64,000 nt of DNA from Arthrobacter sp. S41 (GCF_004320535.1 NZ_SIHY01000002.1:519788-583787), one strand, 5' to 3'; shown: positions 43,127 through 52,133, numbered from the stretch's first letter. Program-made: numbers and translations. Notes: a model not told the origin generated them from the letters alone.

Positions 43127-44793
43127 CGTCGACGGATTCGCCGACGCTCACGACGAGCGTTCGAAGTCAGTGGGCGACATAGCGTTTCGCCAAAGACGAC
43201 GCCTCCGGCGATGGAAAGCATGATGGCCATGGCGTTGAACATTTCAACCAGGCCGGTGGACATGTCATCAACGTTGATCACGATGCCGTACATGGCACGG
43301 AAAATCATCAGACCTGGAAGCAGGAACATTACCGCTGGGGCCGCAAGAACTAGCTGCGGAGTACGCAGCTTGTCCGCGGCAAAACGTGCAGCAAAGCCGA
43401 CCACCGTGGCCACGAGTGCTGGAACCGCACGATCTCCAAGCCCCATGCTCTCAGCCAACATCTGGACCAGATAACCGCCGATAGCAATACCGGCAGTCGG
43501 CAAAAGCAAACGCACAGCGCTCTGTTCAGAAATTGCACCGGCCACAATGGCCACCGCAACGAGCAGCAGCAATAACCAGGCCGGATACTCGGTGGTGACA
43601 ATTTGGTGTACGTCAACCTCTTCGCCGCCGAGCAGATCCGAAACAACCAACGCCGCAGCAATTCCGCTAAGAATCGCGCCGTAGGTCAAACTTGCTGAGA
43701 ACAATCGCCCTACAGCGGTCACCGGGAACCCATTGATGGCATCTTGCAGTGCCGAGACAAACCGTCCGGAAGGAAGCAAGAGCAGGATGCCTCCTGAGAC
43801 CACGAGCGCGGGGTCCAACGGCGCATGAAGCTGATACCCGATCAACGCGATTCCGGTAATCACCATGGTTGAGGTTGCGATGGTGAAGAACTCCGGAACC
43901 CGCCAACGCGAGCCATAACGACCGATCTGGGTGACCACACTCGATGACACGATAGCCACCAACGCGCCAGCCCACGAGCCGCCGATAAAAAGCACAAATG
44001 CTGCCGCGAACAGCGCGCGTCCGCCAGCCACGATCCAGCGTGGGAACGGTTTTGGGCGACGGGTAATTTCCTTCAGCCTTTTGGCCGAGGCACTACGCGA
44101 TACGCCGCCAGCAATGATGTCCGAGACCAGCTCGTGGACCAAGACCAAGCCTGCATAATTGGACGTATATGAACGTACTACGCGCAGCACCGAGTAACTT
44201 TCGGCGTCTGGTGGGCTGTAGTTCAGATGCAGCGACTGGTTGGTGATGTCAACGTCTAGGTGGCTCAGGCCCAGGGCAGCGGTGACCGCGATGATGCTGG
44301 TCTCCACTTCCAAGGCACCGGCACCATAACGAATCAGGGTCTCCCCGAGGTCCAGTGCAAACTCCATGGTGCGCCGAGAAGAGGCATCCTGCTGGTCGTT
44401 GACCTTTGGATTGGCATAGGGCGTACCCTGCAGGCGTTCAACAATGTTCAGCGCCTGAGTTGGAGGTGTGTCCGAAATCCACATTTTAGCCAGCAACCGA
44501 CGTGCCACAGGGTTGGCACGGGTAGGCATCAAGGTAATGCCGTCGTCGGTAGTGTGCACCTGACCGGTGCGCCACTCAATATCTGAAGCGGCAGCTGCCG
44601 AAACGCTGGCACTAACCGCCGTATTTAGCGGTAGTTCAGAAGCGGTGGGCTGTTCTTCGATAGGCTCATCCGGGTGGAATCCCAGGTTGATTTCACTGGT
44701 GGATATCCGTGGCAACGCAGTCGCCGATGGCGCTGGATCATCACCCATCTGCCCTGACGGTACGCCGTGCTCTTCGTCAGATCGATGCGCCAC
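43123..44793 (-). CDS. thrE: Threonine/serine exporter, ThrE family
   Basis: A 556-residue membrane protein combining ThrE-type (DUF1212) and ThrB-type (DUF3815) halves. The N-terminal soluble domain is about 110-260 (TMEFALDLGETLIRYGAGALEVETSI), and ten hydrophobic segments follow from ALFAAAFVLFIGGSWAGAL onward, with IRRR at the end. Corynebacterium ThrE exports threonine and serine; the same is likely here. It overlaps the ung stop at the 3' end. Regulation is not visible. Confidence 0.88.
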   Translation of the reverse strand: MAHRSDEEHGVPSGQMGDDPAPSATALPRISTSEINLGFHPDEPIEEQPTASELPLNTAVSASVSAAAASDIEWRTGQVHTTDDGITLMPTRANPVARRLLAKMWISDTPPTQALNIVERLQGTPYANPKVNDQQDASSRRTMEFALDLGETLIRYGAGALEVETSIIAVTAALGLSHLDVDITNQSLHLNYSPPDAESYSVLRVVRSYTSNYAGLVLVHELVSDIIAGGVSRSASAKRLKEITRRPKPFPRWIVAGGRALFAAAFVLFIGGSWAGALVAIVSSSVVTQIGRYGSRWRVPEFFTIATSTMVITGIALIGYQLHAPLDPALVVSGGILLLLPSGRFVSALQDAINGFPVTAVGRLFSASLTYGAILSGIAAALVVSDLLGGEEVDVHQIVTTEYPAWLLLLLVAVAIVAGAISEQSAVRLLLPTAGIAIGGYLVQMLAESMGLGDRAVPALVATVVGFAARFAADKLRTPQLVLAAPAVMFLLPGLMIFRAMYGIVINVDDMSTGLVEMFNAMAIMLSIAGGVVFGETLCRPLTSNARRERRRIRRR

Positions 44794-44994
44794 TAATCTT
44801 GCCCCCTCAGCCTAAGATTTCCCATGCAATTTACGATACAACCGATGGGCAATAAGTTGTGCCGAACGGGCATAAATCACTAGGTAGCGCCGAACACATT
44901 TTGCACTGTTTTTTAGCTGCGGAATATCCCCGGTCGCGCGGTGGTTGAGAGACAATGAACTTAGATGTGTTTGCATGCAATTTGAAAGGTACTC

Positions 44995-46041
44995 ATGAGC
45001 GACAACCTGCTCTTGCCGGAGATCGGCGTCGAAACTTTTGGTGACATTACTCAGGACGCCGAAGGCAACCTGCTCAGCCACGCACAGGTCATCCGCAATG
45101 TCATTGCTGAAGGACAAGCAGCTGAGGCCGCCAACCTAGACTTCTTCGGCGTTGGCGAACACCACCGTGACGACTACGCGGTTTCCTCACCAGAAATCGT
45201 CCTGGCCGCACTGGCCAGCACCACCGAACGGATCAAGCTAGGAACCGCGGTGACCGTACTTTCCAGCGATGACCCGGTCAGAGTTTATGAACGTTTTGCC
45301 ACCCTTGATGCCATTTCCAATTCACGCAGCGAGCTCATTGCCGGACGCGGTTCCTTTGTTGAATCCTTCCCACTGTTTGGGCTGAACCTCGACGACTACG
45401 AGAAGCTCTTCGAAGAGAAGCTGGATCTCATGGCCAAATTGCGCCACGGCAACCCAGTGGTTTGGCATGGCCAACATCGCGCCGCTCTGCGCAATACTCA
45501 GGTCTACCCACTGTTGGAAGATAAGCCTCTGACTACCTGGGTTGGTGTGGGTGGCTCTCCACAATCGGTGGTTCGAGCCGCACGCCATGGCCTACCGCTA
45601 TTCTTGGCAATCATCGGTGGACAGCCTGCGGCATTTACCGGGCTGGTTGATCTGTACCATCGTGCGCTAAAGGAATACGGCCATAGCGAGCAACCAGTGG
45701 CGGCACATTTCCACGGACTTGTTGCCGACAGTGATGAAGAAGCACTTGAAACACTCTGGCCGCATTACCAGCGCACCATGAACCGCTTGGGCTCCGAGCG
45801 CGGATGGCCACCGGCAAGCAAGATGACCCTCCAGGCAGCGATGGGCCCACGTGGTGCCATGATGGCCGGAAGCGGAGAAACCGTGGCCGCAAAGATCGCC
45901 TCGGCAACAAAACTTCTGGGACTCTCGCGCGCAGACATTAAGTACTCCGCCGGCACCTTGCCGCATGAAACGATGATGCACAGCATCAAGCTCCTGGGCC
46001 AAGAAGTAAAACCACGGGTTCATGAATTACTGAGCGCCTAA
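44995..46041 (+). CDS. LLM-class flavin-dependent oxidoreductase
   Basis: A 348-residue luciferase-like monooxygenase barrel. Typical segments: ANLDFFGVGEHHRDDYAVSSPEIVLAALASTTERIKLGTAVTVLSSDDPVRVYERFATLDAIS near the N-terminus and the cofactor loop WVGVGGSPQSVVRAARHGLPLFLAIIGG. Electron partner FMNH2 or F420 is not certain; the EHH-containing motif fits alkanal-monooxygenase-type FMN enzymes. Monocistronic, with a strong terminator downstream. Confidence 0.87.
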   Translation: MSDNLLLPEIGVETFGDITQDAEGNLLSHAQVIRNVIAEGQAAEAANLDFFGVGEHHRDDYAVSSPEIVLAALASTTERIKLGTAVTVLSSDDPVRVYERFATLDAISNSRSELIAGRGSFVESFPLFGLNLDDYEKLFEEKLDLMAKLRHGNPVVWHGQHRAALRNTQVYPLLEDKPLTTWVGVGGSPQSVVRAARHGLPLFLAIIGGQPAAFTGLVDLYHRALKEYGHSEQPVAAHFHGLVADSDEEALETLWPHYQRTMNRLGSERGWPPASKMTLQAAMGPRGAMMAGSGETVAAKIASATKLLGLSRADIKYSAGTLPHETMMHSIKLLGQEVKPRVHELLSA

Positions 46042-46073
46042 TCCCGGGCCTCGCCACCAACTGCTAGAACAGC

Positions 46074-46103
46074 AAAAAAGCCACCGTCACCGGTGGCTTT
46101 TTT
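46074..46103 (+). terminator. Terminator of the LLM oxidoreductase gene
   Basis: Thirteen-base arms AAAAAAGCCACCG/CGGTGGCTTTTTT, 4-base loop. Because of the flanking A/T runs it can also stop tRNA-Val transcription on the minus strand. Confidence 0.9.
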
Positions 46104-46105
46104 CG

Positions 46106-46179
46106 TGGATCTTACTGGACTCGAACCAGCGACCTTTCGCGTGTGAGGCGAACGCTCTAACCAACTGAGCTAAAGATCC
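46106..46179 (-). tRNA. tRNA-Val (anticodon CAC)
   Basis: Complete 74-nt cloverleaf on the minus strand: acceptor GGATCTT/AAGATCC, D arm GCTC/GAGC, anticodon stem TTCGC/GCGAA with loop CTCACAC, T arm GCTGG/CCAGT, discriminator A; CCA not encoded. Confidence 0.95.
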
Positions 46180-46533
46180 ATATTGCGCTCTGACCACGGG
46201 GTCAAGCACCTCAACGATCTTAGCCTTTTCATACCCCTGCACCAAATCGCGCACCAACACCGGGCGCCAATCACAAGCTACGAAGCACAGCAAAAACACT
46301 CATCAGATCGTTTCTTTTCTCTTCACCAAAAAAGTACCAAAAAGCACTTGTGAACGGCACAGTTCAGACCGCATAATTTTCCTAGCTCATCGAGCGCAAA
46401 CTGGACCCCACAGGGAAGTTGCCGGAAGCCACCGGCGTCGGTCCTATCAAGGCCAACGAATCGGCACAGCGGTTACTGACCGCTGAGCCAAAGCCTTCTT
46501 TTCGTTCGTTCTTTTCTTCTAGGACCACACCCA
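46180..46533. other. Intergenic region with no gene seen
   Basis: About 350 bases between tRNA-Val and the GNAT gene. It should hold the tRNA promoter (minus) and the GNAT promoter (plus); I could not assign either. A pyrimidine/adenine-rich stretch lies around 46300-46350. Confidence 0.3.
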
Positions 46534-47160
46534 GTGTTTGAAAATCTGAACTTCTCTTTGTCACCGTTGCGCCTCGATTCGGCGCAACTCGCCGAGCTGG
46601 CACTGCTGTACCCGGTCATTGACCAGCGCTGGCAACAGAAATTTGATCGTCTGGAACTACTGGTTACCGTGCGCGATCAAGGCACCTTGATCGCTGCAGG
46701 GTTAGTTCACGACTCCATCCTGGCTCCCACCGAGGTCATGGACGCGGTAGAGCTCGGCTGTATGGCAGTGCGGCCCGAATACCGTCGCAGAGGAATTCGC
46801 CAGCATGTCACCAACCTGCGTCTTGAATTTGCGGTGCGTTCTGGGAAAACGCCCATCAGTGTCATCGATGCGCAGAACCCGGCTTCGTGGGCCTTTTATG
46901 AGCGTTCCGACTTATGGGAACGCGAGCGTAGTTTTGAGCAAGACGGCCGACTGAAATTCATCTACCGGGCACCGCAAGCTGCGCGCGGGTGGGTGGACTC
47001 TTTGCCTCAGGCCGCCGAGCGTGAGGCACGTATTCTCAGCTACACCCCGAGGCCTAGAACAGTGCGTCTTGTTGCTCATCCACCCATTCGTGCCCTGGTA
47101 GCGGAGCCACTTCACCCGCTCGGCGAGCGCGAGCTGCTTCATGCAGGTCGATGGGTGTAA
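46534..47160 (+). CDS. GNAT-fold acetyltransferase-like protein, 3' end overlapping the restriction gene
   Basis: A 208-residue frame from GTG 46534. The GNAT core is at about residues 45-140: acetyl-CoA loop CMAVRPEYRRRGIRQHVTN and the distal NPASWAFYERSDLWERER. Substrate unknown. The last 35 codons (47054-47160) lie antisense to the C-terminus of the restriction endonuclease gene and look low-quality, so the original GNAT C-terminus may have been replaced when the restriction-modification module arrived. Function beyond the fold is not claimed. Confidence 0.7.
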   Translation: MFENLNFSLSPLRLDSAQLAELALLYPVIDQRWQQKFDRLELLVTVRDQGTLIAAGLVHDSILAPTEVMDAVELGCMAVRPEYRRRGIRQHVTNLRLEFAVRSGKTPISVIDAQNPASWAFYERSDLWERERSFEQDGRLKFIYRAPQAARGWVDSLPQAAEREARILSYTPRPRTVRLVAHPPIRALVAEPLHPLGERELLHAGRWV

Positions 47161-47980
47161 CTTTGAGTACCGCGTCCACCATGGCGTTCAGGAACTGTGG
47201 TGCTGCAATGTCTTGGGGCACCGCCGGGTGCACACAACGAACTTCGGGGTCTTGTGCCTCATCGTCCCAGTCCACCAGCAACAAGCCGGTGGCGGTGTAC
47301 CCAAAGCCGTCGCCAAAGTCGCGCAGCTTTCGAATCATATCCACGGTTCGACGGAAGGCTGCCGGTTCACTTTCGAGGATGGTTGCCCGTTGCACAAAGA
47401 AGAACCCTACAGCCGCCAACGGATAACGGGCCCGTAGATTCGCAGCGTCACCATAGGCTTCCTCATACCGGTTAGATAGGTTCTTGCCGAAGGAGGAGGT
47501 CATGGCCTTGGTGCTCAGCAGCAGTTCCGGTCCGGTGGACCAATGGGTCATCACCACGTCGGTCTGCTTCATATAGGCGCGACCTAAAATTCTCGCGTCG
47601 GTACTTCCGGCTTTGCCGTTCATGATCGATTCGTGGACTTCATCGGCTAGGCGTTCAGGCAGCTTGCGAAGTAGGTCCAAGATATCGCTGGAGAGGACTC
47701 GTGGTGCTTCGGGCCGCGGCCAGACGAGGTCCGCGTCAAATCCGGCGCGACGTAATTCATGCGCCAACCAGGCGTCAACGCCTTGGGCGAAGCGGCCCGA
47801 ACGGGTTACCGCTTTGGTCCGTACCGGAATGCTCAAAAGCTTTTCAAGTACGGCGTAGGACGGGTTGAATTCTTCGGTGACTGCCCCGTTATTCAACCAC
47901 GGTGAATCTTTTGCCGCCGACATCAGCGTTGTATCAAACTCCGCAAATGCCAGGGTCTTTTCGACCGTCGGATTAGCCAC
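47054..47980 (-). CDS. Probable Type II restriction endonuclease (possibly XamI/SalI-like)
   Basis: A 308-residue protein 2 bases downstream of an N6-adenine methyltransferase gene. I do not have a certain family match, but the block TDVVMTHWSTGPELLLSTKAM, with D141 and K158, followed by SSFGKNLSNRYEEAYGDAANLRARYPLAAVGF, has the feel of a PD-(D/E)XK nuclease core in which the middle acidic residue is displaced. Gene order methylase then nuclease, near-overlap, and matching strand support a restriction partner. From memory, XamI/SalI-type enzymes (GTCGAC) are a plausible relative; this is unverified. Translation starts at GTG. Confidence 0.7.
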   Translation of the reverse strand: MANPTVEKTLAFAEFDTTLMSAAKDSPWLNNGAVTEEFNPSYAVLEKLLSIPVRTKAVTRSGRFAQGVDAWLAHELRRAGFDADLVWPRPEAPRVLSSDILDLLRKLPERLADEVHESIMNGKAGSTDARILGRAYMKQTDVVMTHWSTGPELLLSTKAMTSSFGKNLSNRYEEAYGDAANLRARYPLAAVGFFFVQRATILESEPAAFRRTVDMIRKLRDFGDGFGYTATGLLLVDWDDEAQDPEVRCVHPAVPQDIAAPQFLNAMVDAVLKVTPIDLHEAARARRAGEVAPLPGHEWVDEQQDALF

Positions 47981-47982
47981 GT

Positions 47983-49632
47983 TTATCCCTTCACCGCTTT
48001 GCTTCTTGCCTTGCGTCGCTCCAGCATGTGCTGCCTTGCGGCACGCAGCGCTTGAACTGCGTCCTTATCCAGCTCAAGCATGCTTCCTAGCACGATCTGG
48101 TCAACCAGGTCTGTTGCTTCTTGTTTGTGGCCTTGGGCCAGCAGCTGGCGAACCGTATCTTTGATGGATCGCAATTCGTGTGTGTGGGCCTGCACCATGG
48201 TGATTGAAGGAACCGGAAGCACGTCGGCTTCTCGCGGTTCAACCTTCAAAATGCCACCACCGTAGGAACGCCCGATGATTTCTGCACCCAACATGGTCAG
48301 TGTATTTAGCGATGCCAACGGCAAGAGCTCACGGCCCAACTCACGCACATCGGCGCCGAGGTATACGCCGTGGATTGAGTTGATGTGGTGCACTCCGGCT
48401 TGGTTGGTTGTCAGCCGTGGTGTATCAGCATTCATGTACGTCATGAACAGGTCAGGAACCGAAAGCACTGGAACCCGCCACCACGGCGAGCGCACCCGGC
48501 ATTTGTAAGCTTGGTCCACCGCCTCCAATTCACCACTGGCGATAAAGCTTTCACCAGCGGTGCTCGGGTTAGCTGCCGGCCTAAAGAGATAGGTTGCCGA
48601 ACCGTGTTCGCCCAAGCGCTGCCACATCGCCTCGTCAAGTTCTAGGCCACGTAAGTGCCTGGAACCTGGTGGGGAGATACGAATCAAATCCTGCTCAGCC
48701 AAACCTAGTTCTTGGACTCGTTCACGGCTCAGGGTAAACCATTTGTTATTGCCGGTTACCGCTCCCAGTGAGGTTTCGCCCCACGCCTTGAGCGTGGACA
48801 AATGCCCGTGGGCCAAAGCGGAGGAAAGGATTGATTGGGCTTCGATGCCCACCAATGAGCCGGTCCAGCGCTCCGCTTTTTGTACCGGGGCATGCTGGGT
48901 TCCGGCGCCCAACTGCGCCAGGTCTTCAGCGTTGCGGAATTGATGCAGGTTGAAGTGAGCTGTGGGTCCTTGCTGATACCCCTCGGCCAGCAGCAGCACT
49001 ACTTCTTCTTGCGCGTCAGCAAAAAGGCGCTGCTCAAAAACCACCAAATGTACGTTGGCAAAACGTTCGAGCAACATCTGGCGCACCGACCCGGCATAGT
49101 TCACAAACATCAGCTCAGCAGGCAACACAAACGCCATCCGGCCACCCTGAGCCAAGAAGCTGGTTGCATGAACCACAAAGGCCGCCCAGATGCTGGCCAG
49201 TTCGTTCAGTTCCACTCCGGCTTCTTTGGCCGCAGCTCTGGAACGCTGGCGGTCTACTCCGCGGTGCAGTTGGTATCTGACGTACGGCGGGTTGCCGATC
49301 ACCACGTCAAAGTCGCTGGTGCCAGCTAGCTCAAAAAAGTTCGCCTGTGCGATCTGGGCATTGATCCCCTGCGCCCCAAGACGTACCCGAGCCTGTTTAA
49401 CGGTTGGTTCGTGCAGTTCATAACCTACGAGCTGCGCCGATGCCCCGGTACCGGCCAGTTCTTTGTGGGCCGTTTCAAGGAATTGCGCCTCGCCGCAGGA
49501 GGGCTCCAGAATTCTGGTCCCGTGGCCCTCTAGCGCCCAGTGCGCCATAAATGCAGCCAAAGGTTCCGGGGTGAAGTAGGCACCGCGCGCATGGCGGGCG
49601 GTGGCCTGTTCTTTTGCTTCTTTACTCAACAC
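47983..49632 (-). CDS. DNA N6-adenine methyltransferase of a Type II R-M system
   Basis: A 549-residue gamma-class methyltransferase. It has the SAM-binding motif ILEPSCGEAQFL (about 40-51), the catalytic NPPY in VIGNPPYVRYQ (about 113-116), and a C-terminal target-recognition region with TaqI/Eco57I-like segments (GAVTGNNKWFTLSRERV, GRSYGGGILKVEPREADVLPVP). It protects host DNA from the adjoining nuclease. Being first in the transcript is the order that lets methylation precede cutting. No controller (C) protein is encoded nearby. Confidence 0.88.
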   Translation of the reverse strand: MLSKEAKEQATARHARGAYFTPEPLAAFMAHWALEGHGTRILEPSCGEAQFLETAHKELAGTGASAQLVGYELHEPTVKQARVRLGAQGINAQIAQANFFELAGTSDFDVVIGNPPYVRYQLHRGVDRQRSRAAAKEAGVELNELASIWAAFVVHATSFLAQGGRMAFVLPAELMFVNYAGSVRQMLLERFANVHLVVFEQRLFADAQEEVVLLLAEGYQQGPTAHFNLHQFRNAEDLAQLGAGTQHAPVQKAERWTGSLVGIEAQSILSSALAHGHLSTLKAWGETSLGAVTGNNKWFTLSRERVQELGLAEQDLIRISPPGSRHLRGLELDEAMWQRLGEHGSATYLFRPAANPSTAGESFIASGELEAVDQAYKCRVRSPWWRVPVLSVPDLFMTYMNADTPRLTTNQAGVHHINSIHGVYLGADVRELGRELLPLASLNTLTMLGAEIIGRSYGGGILKVEPREADVLPVPSITMVQAHTHELRSIKDTVRQLLAQGHKQEATDLVDQIVLGSMLELDKDAVQALRAARQHMLERRKARSKAVKG

Positions 49633-49695
49633 GCATTGATCTTTCCATGGCGGCCAGACAGTTTGGCTGGACGCAAATGACCGAGATTTCTAGCC

Positions 49696-50646
49696 CTAGT
49701 GGGCGGCTTCGGTCTTACCCTTGTTTTTAAGCTTTCCGAATCCCAGAACGATAACCGTGACGATGCTGCCCAAAATAAAGCCAGCCACGCAGCACAGCGC
49801 AGTATTAACGCACCAGCCAAGCACCGCACCGGCAGCACCGGTTGCATGATGCACCTGCTCTTCGAGGTGGTGCACAAAGCCGTAGGGCGCATGCAAGCCA
49901 AGCTCATCCATGCCAACAAGAATCAGGTGTCCACCGACCCAAAGCATCGCGACCACGCCGACCTTGCCCAGCACGGACATGACAATAGGCATCCCCTTGA
50001 CCAGGCTGCGGCCGATTTTCTGGGTGAGCTTGCGAGACTTAGCAGCCATATGCAGGCCGATGTCATCCATCTTCACAATGAGCCCGACCGCTCCGTAGAC
50101 CACCACGGTCATCAGCACGGCCACGGTGATCAGGATCAGTGCTCGGGTGAGGATTGGCTCGTGAGCTACTTCGTTCAGCGAGATCACCAAGATTTCGGCG
50201 GAGAGCACCAGGTCGGTGCGTACTGCCGAACTGATAATGCTTTTTTCATCGCGTTCTTTGCCTTCTTCGCCTGAACCGTGGTGCTTGATCCAGCCAAGGG
50301 CTTCAAGAAGTTTCTCTGCACCTTCGAATACGAGGTAGGTGCCGCCGAGCATCAGGATGGGGGTCAATGCCCACGGTGCAAAGTACGAAAGCAAAAGTGC
50401 GACAGGCAGAATGAACAGCAACTTGTTGCGGATGGAACCCACCGCAATTTTCCAGATGATGGGTAGCTCGCGTTTGGGAGACAGGCCTTCCACATACTGT
50501 GGGGTGACCGCCGCGTCATCAACCACCACACCCATGGCCTTGGTGCTGGCTTTTGCGGCGCCGAGCGCGATGTCATCCATGGACGCCGCAGTGACTTTCA
50601 CCAACGCAGCTACGTCGTCCAACAGTGCTACAAGGCCTCCGGCCAT
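49696..50646 (-). CDS. DUF808-family membrane protein (YedI-like)
   Basis: A 316-residue polytopic membrane protein. MAGGLVALLDDVAALVKVTAASMDDIALGAAKASTKAMGVVVDDAAVTPQYVEG is the DUF808 signature, followed by about six hydrophobic segments, including VALLLSYFAPWALTPILMLGGTYLVFEGAEKLL. The ATG at 50646 has AAGGAG 6 bases upstream; an open frame continues to 50661. Function unknown. It sits between the R-M module and the integrative element. Confidence 0.88.
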   Translation of the reverse strand: MAGGLVALLDDVAALVKVTAASMDDIALGAAKASTKAMGVVVDDAAVTPQYVEGLSPKRELPIIWKIAVGSIRNKLLFILPVALLLSYFAPWALTPILMLGGTYLVFEGAEKLLEALGWIKHHGSGEEGKERDEKSIISSAVRTDLVLSAEILVISLNEVAHEPILTRALILITVAVLMTVVVYGAVGLIVKMDDIGLHMAAKSRKLTQKIGRSLVKGMPIVMSVLGKVGVVAMLWVGGHLILVGMDELGLHAPYGFVHHLEEQVHHATGAAGAVLGWCVNTALCCVAGFILGSIVTVIVLGFGKLKNKGKTEAAH

Positions 50647-50784
50647 TTTTGGCTCCTTCAAAAGCTGAGCACTTGGCCCGTTGGCCCCGGCTCATGGATT
50701 GTGGTCTTGCAATAATTCTACCGGCGACAGCGATTTGCCTTCTGCAGGCTCGACGCGAGGAGCAGTGATAGCCCGATACAGAAA

Positions 50785-50825
50785 ATCCTCGGAATCACCA
50801 GCAAATCTGCCGCCAATCCGAGGAT
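50785..50825 (-). terminator. Original terminator of tRNA-Thr, now stranded at the element's left end
   Basis: Nine-base perfect stem ATCCTCGGA/TCCGAGGAT (arms 50785-50793 and 50817-50825) with a TTTTCTG tail on the minus strand. It follows the displaced 43-base tRNA fragment, so it was the chromosomal terminator before integration. A look-alike sits after the present tRNA (57735-57773). Confidence 0.7.
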
Positions 50826-50831
50826 CTAGTG

Positions 50832-50874
50832 GAGCCCCCTACCGGATTCGAACCGGTGACCTTCAGTTTACAAG
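50832..50874 (-). repeat. att direct repeat, left (tRNA-Thr 3' fragment)
   Basis: Forty-three bases identical to 57781-57823, covering the tRNA from the anticodon loop to just past the 3' end. Identity stops abruptly at 50875. It is a displaced copy without the 5' half and is not a tRNA gene. Confidence 0.95.
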
Positions 50875-51045
50875 GCACTTTCGCAAAACACTGATAATTT
50901 CGCGTGTACATGGGCGCTACTGGGGAGTAAGGAGTCTTGTTGGGTGACTAATACTTCCCCTAGATTCCCGGTTTTTCCCGCAGCCGCCTTTTGAAAAGGG
51001 CAAGTAAAAGTCACCCTGTCCGAGGGGTGTAGAGATCCGGGGCGC

Positions 51046-51609
51046 CTAAGCTCGGCTACGCCAGCCAGGCACTACTCCATCTAGCGCGACGTGCCGCCAC
51101 CCGGCGATCTTCCCCTCTGCACGACGCTGGTGTTGCTTATGCAACCAGACGCCAAGCGCTCGCTCGTCTTCGGACGCGAAAGTCCTATACCGGGGCATCC
51201 CGCCATGCTGGTTGACGTAGGTTTCCAGCTGGGCGAGCTTGTCTTCCCACTGCCGATCAAGGCTTTCTTGGTGCCTGTCGCAGTTCCATCCGGTCAGTTC
51301 TTCCAGCAGAACGATCTTCGGGTAGGACATCTGCTGTCGCCTATAGGAACGCCGCTGCTCCAGAAGCCACCCATGCAAGGACGCCTCGGTTTTGTCGCCA
51401 TTAGATTCAGGCAGCTTGCCGTAGTCGGCTACAAACTGCTTGACCTCAGCGAGCCTTGACCTCCATCTTGTGGACGGACGGTCCGGGCCTCGACCGGCAA
51501 ATCGTACATTTGTGCCAGCTTCTTCGGCAGTTCGCCGTGCCCGAGCATACCCCAGGGCATCCCTGGAATCAGAGGCGACTGGGACAGCCTTTGGTACAAA
51601 ACCACGCAC
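51046..51609 (-). CDS. Helicase-associated-domain protein, probably a fragment
   Basis: A 187-residue frame from a GTG (51607-51609). It carries two repeats of the helicase-associated (HA) type: RWRSRLAEVKQFVADYGKLPE...LHGWLLEQRRSYRR and RQWEDKLAQLETYVNQHGGMPR...LGVWLHKQHQRRAEGKI, each with the conserved W, G-x-P and W...Q pattern. HA repeats normally follow a helicase domain, which is absent here. The first 45 residues look unlike a domain and abut the divergent CHAP gene with 18 bases between, leaving no room for promoters. A truncated remnant is most likely. Confidence 0.55.
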   Translation of the reverse strand: MRGFVPKAVPVASDSRDALGYARARRTAEEAGTNVRFAGRGPDRPSTRWRSRLAEVKQFVADYGKLPESNGDKTEASLHGWLLEQRRSYRRQQMSYPKIVLLEELTGWNCDRHQESLDRQWEDKLAQLETYVNQHGGMPRYRTFASEDERALGVWLHKQHQRRAEGKIAGWRHVALDGVVPGWRSRA

Positions 51610-51627
51610 GGAACCTACTCGGCCGAT

Positions 51628-52089
51628 GTGGACATGGCGGCAGGCAGCAACAATCCAGTTGTAGCCAAAAAGTGCGGCAGCGCACCAAAGGCAGCAACAT
51701 CGATTGCAAAGTTCTACAACAAGGTTGCCGGAACTTCGCTTGTGAACGCTGACGGAACAGGCAGAGGGGAATGCGTCAGCCTGGTTTCCCAGTACTTGCT
51801 GCAAGTGCGTGGCCTAAGAACCAACCATTGGGGACATGCAATCGCTTACAAGTCAGGTGGCACAGCTGGAAACAAGCTCAAGGCCGCAGGATTTGAGTGG
51901 CACACGGACAGGGATTTCAGGGATGGAGACATCCTAGTTTGGGGTCCGTACAAAAATATCGTGTCTAGCTACGGTCATGTGGGCGTGCGATACAACGGAA
52001 AAACCATGCAGCAGAATTGGTGGGATCAACGCTATGTGACTCTCAACGGGTTCGATGCTCGCGGTTTCCTGGGATACTGGCGCAAGTAG
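51628..52089 (+). CDS. CHAP-domain peptidoglycan hydrolase, probably 5'-truncated
   Basis: A 153-residue frame from GTG. The CHAP-type core has the nucleophile in GRGECVSLVSQYLL (C49), GHVGVRYNG with H117, and a QQNWWD acidic/Asn pair (N130, D133), ending GFLGYWRK. There is no signal peptide. In the same frame upstream of the start, the reading continues as YKTTHGTYSADVDMAAGSNN, which resembles an M23 zinc-peptidase core (H-x6-D), up to a stop at 51457-51459 but without a good start. I infer a truncated M23-CHAP enzyme of phage or plasmid origin. A terminator follows 13 bases after the stop. Confidence 0.6.
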   Translation: MDMAAGSNNPVVAKKCGSAPKAATSIAKFYNKVAGTSLVNADGTGRGECVSLVSQYLLQVRGLRTNHWGHAIAYKSGGTAGNKLKAAGFEWHTDRDFRDGDILVWGPYKNIVSSYGHVGVRYNGKTMQQNWWDQRYVTLNGFDARGFLGYWRK

Positions 52090-52102
52090 TTCTCTCTGAG
52101 AC

Positions 52103-52133
52103 AAGAACCCGATGTTCGTAACATCGGGTTCTT
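52103..52133 (+). terminator. Terminator after the CHAP gene
   Basis: Fourteen-base perfect arms AAGAACCCGATGTT and complement (52103-52116, 52120-52133) with a 3-base loop, then TCTTGTT. Confidence 0.88.

Noticed and set aside
47054..49632. BREX/Type I/other multi-gene defence island
   Set aside because: Only a methyltransferase and one partner are present; no PglZ, Hsd-type or helicase genes adjoin.
50832..50874. Possible second tRNA-Thr gene
   Set aside because: Only the 3' 43 bases match; there is no D arm or acceptor 5' strand.
51460..51627. Coding extension upstream of the CHAP frame as a complete gene
   Set aside because: The frame is open but has no start codon and is antisense to the HA-repeat gene; noted only as a truncation clue.
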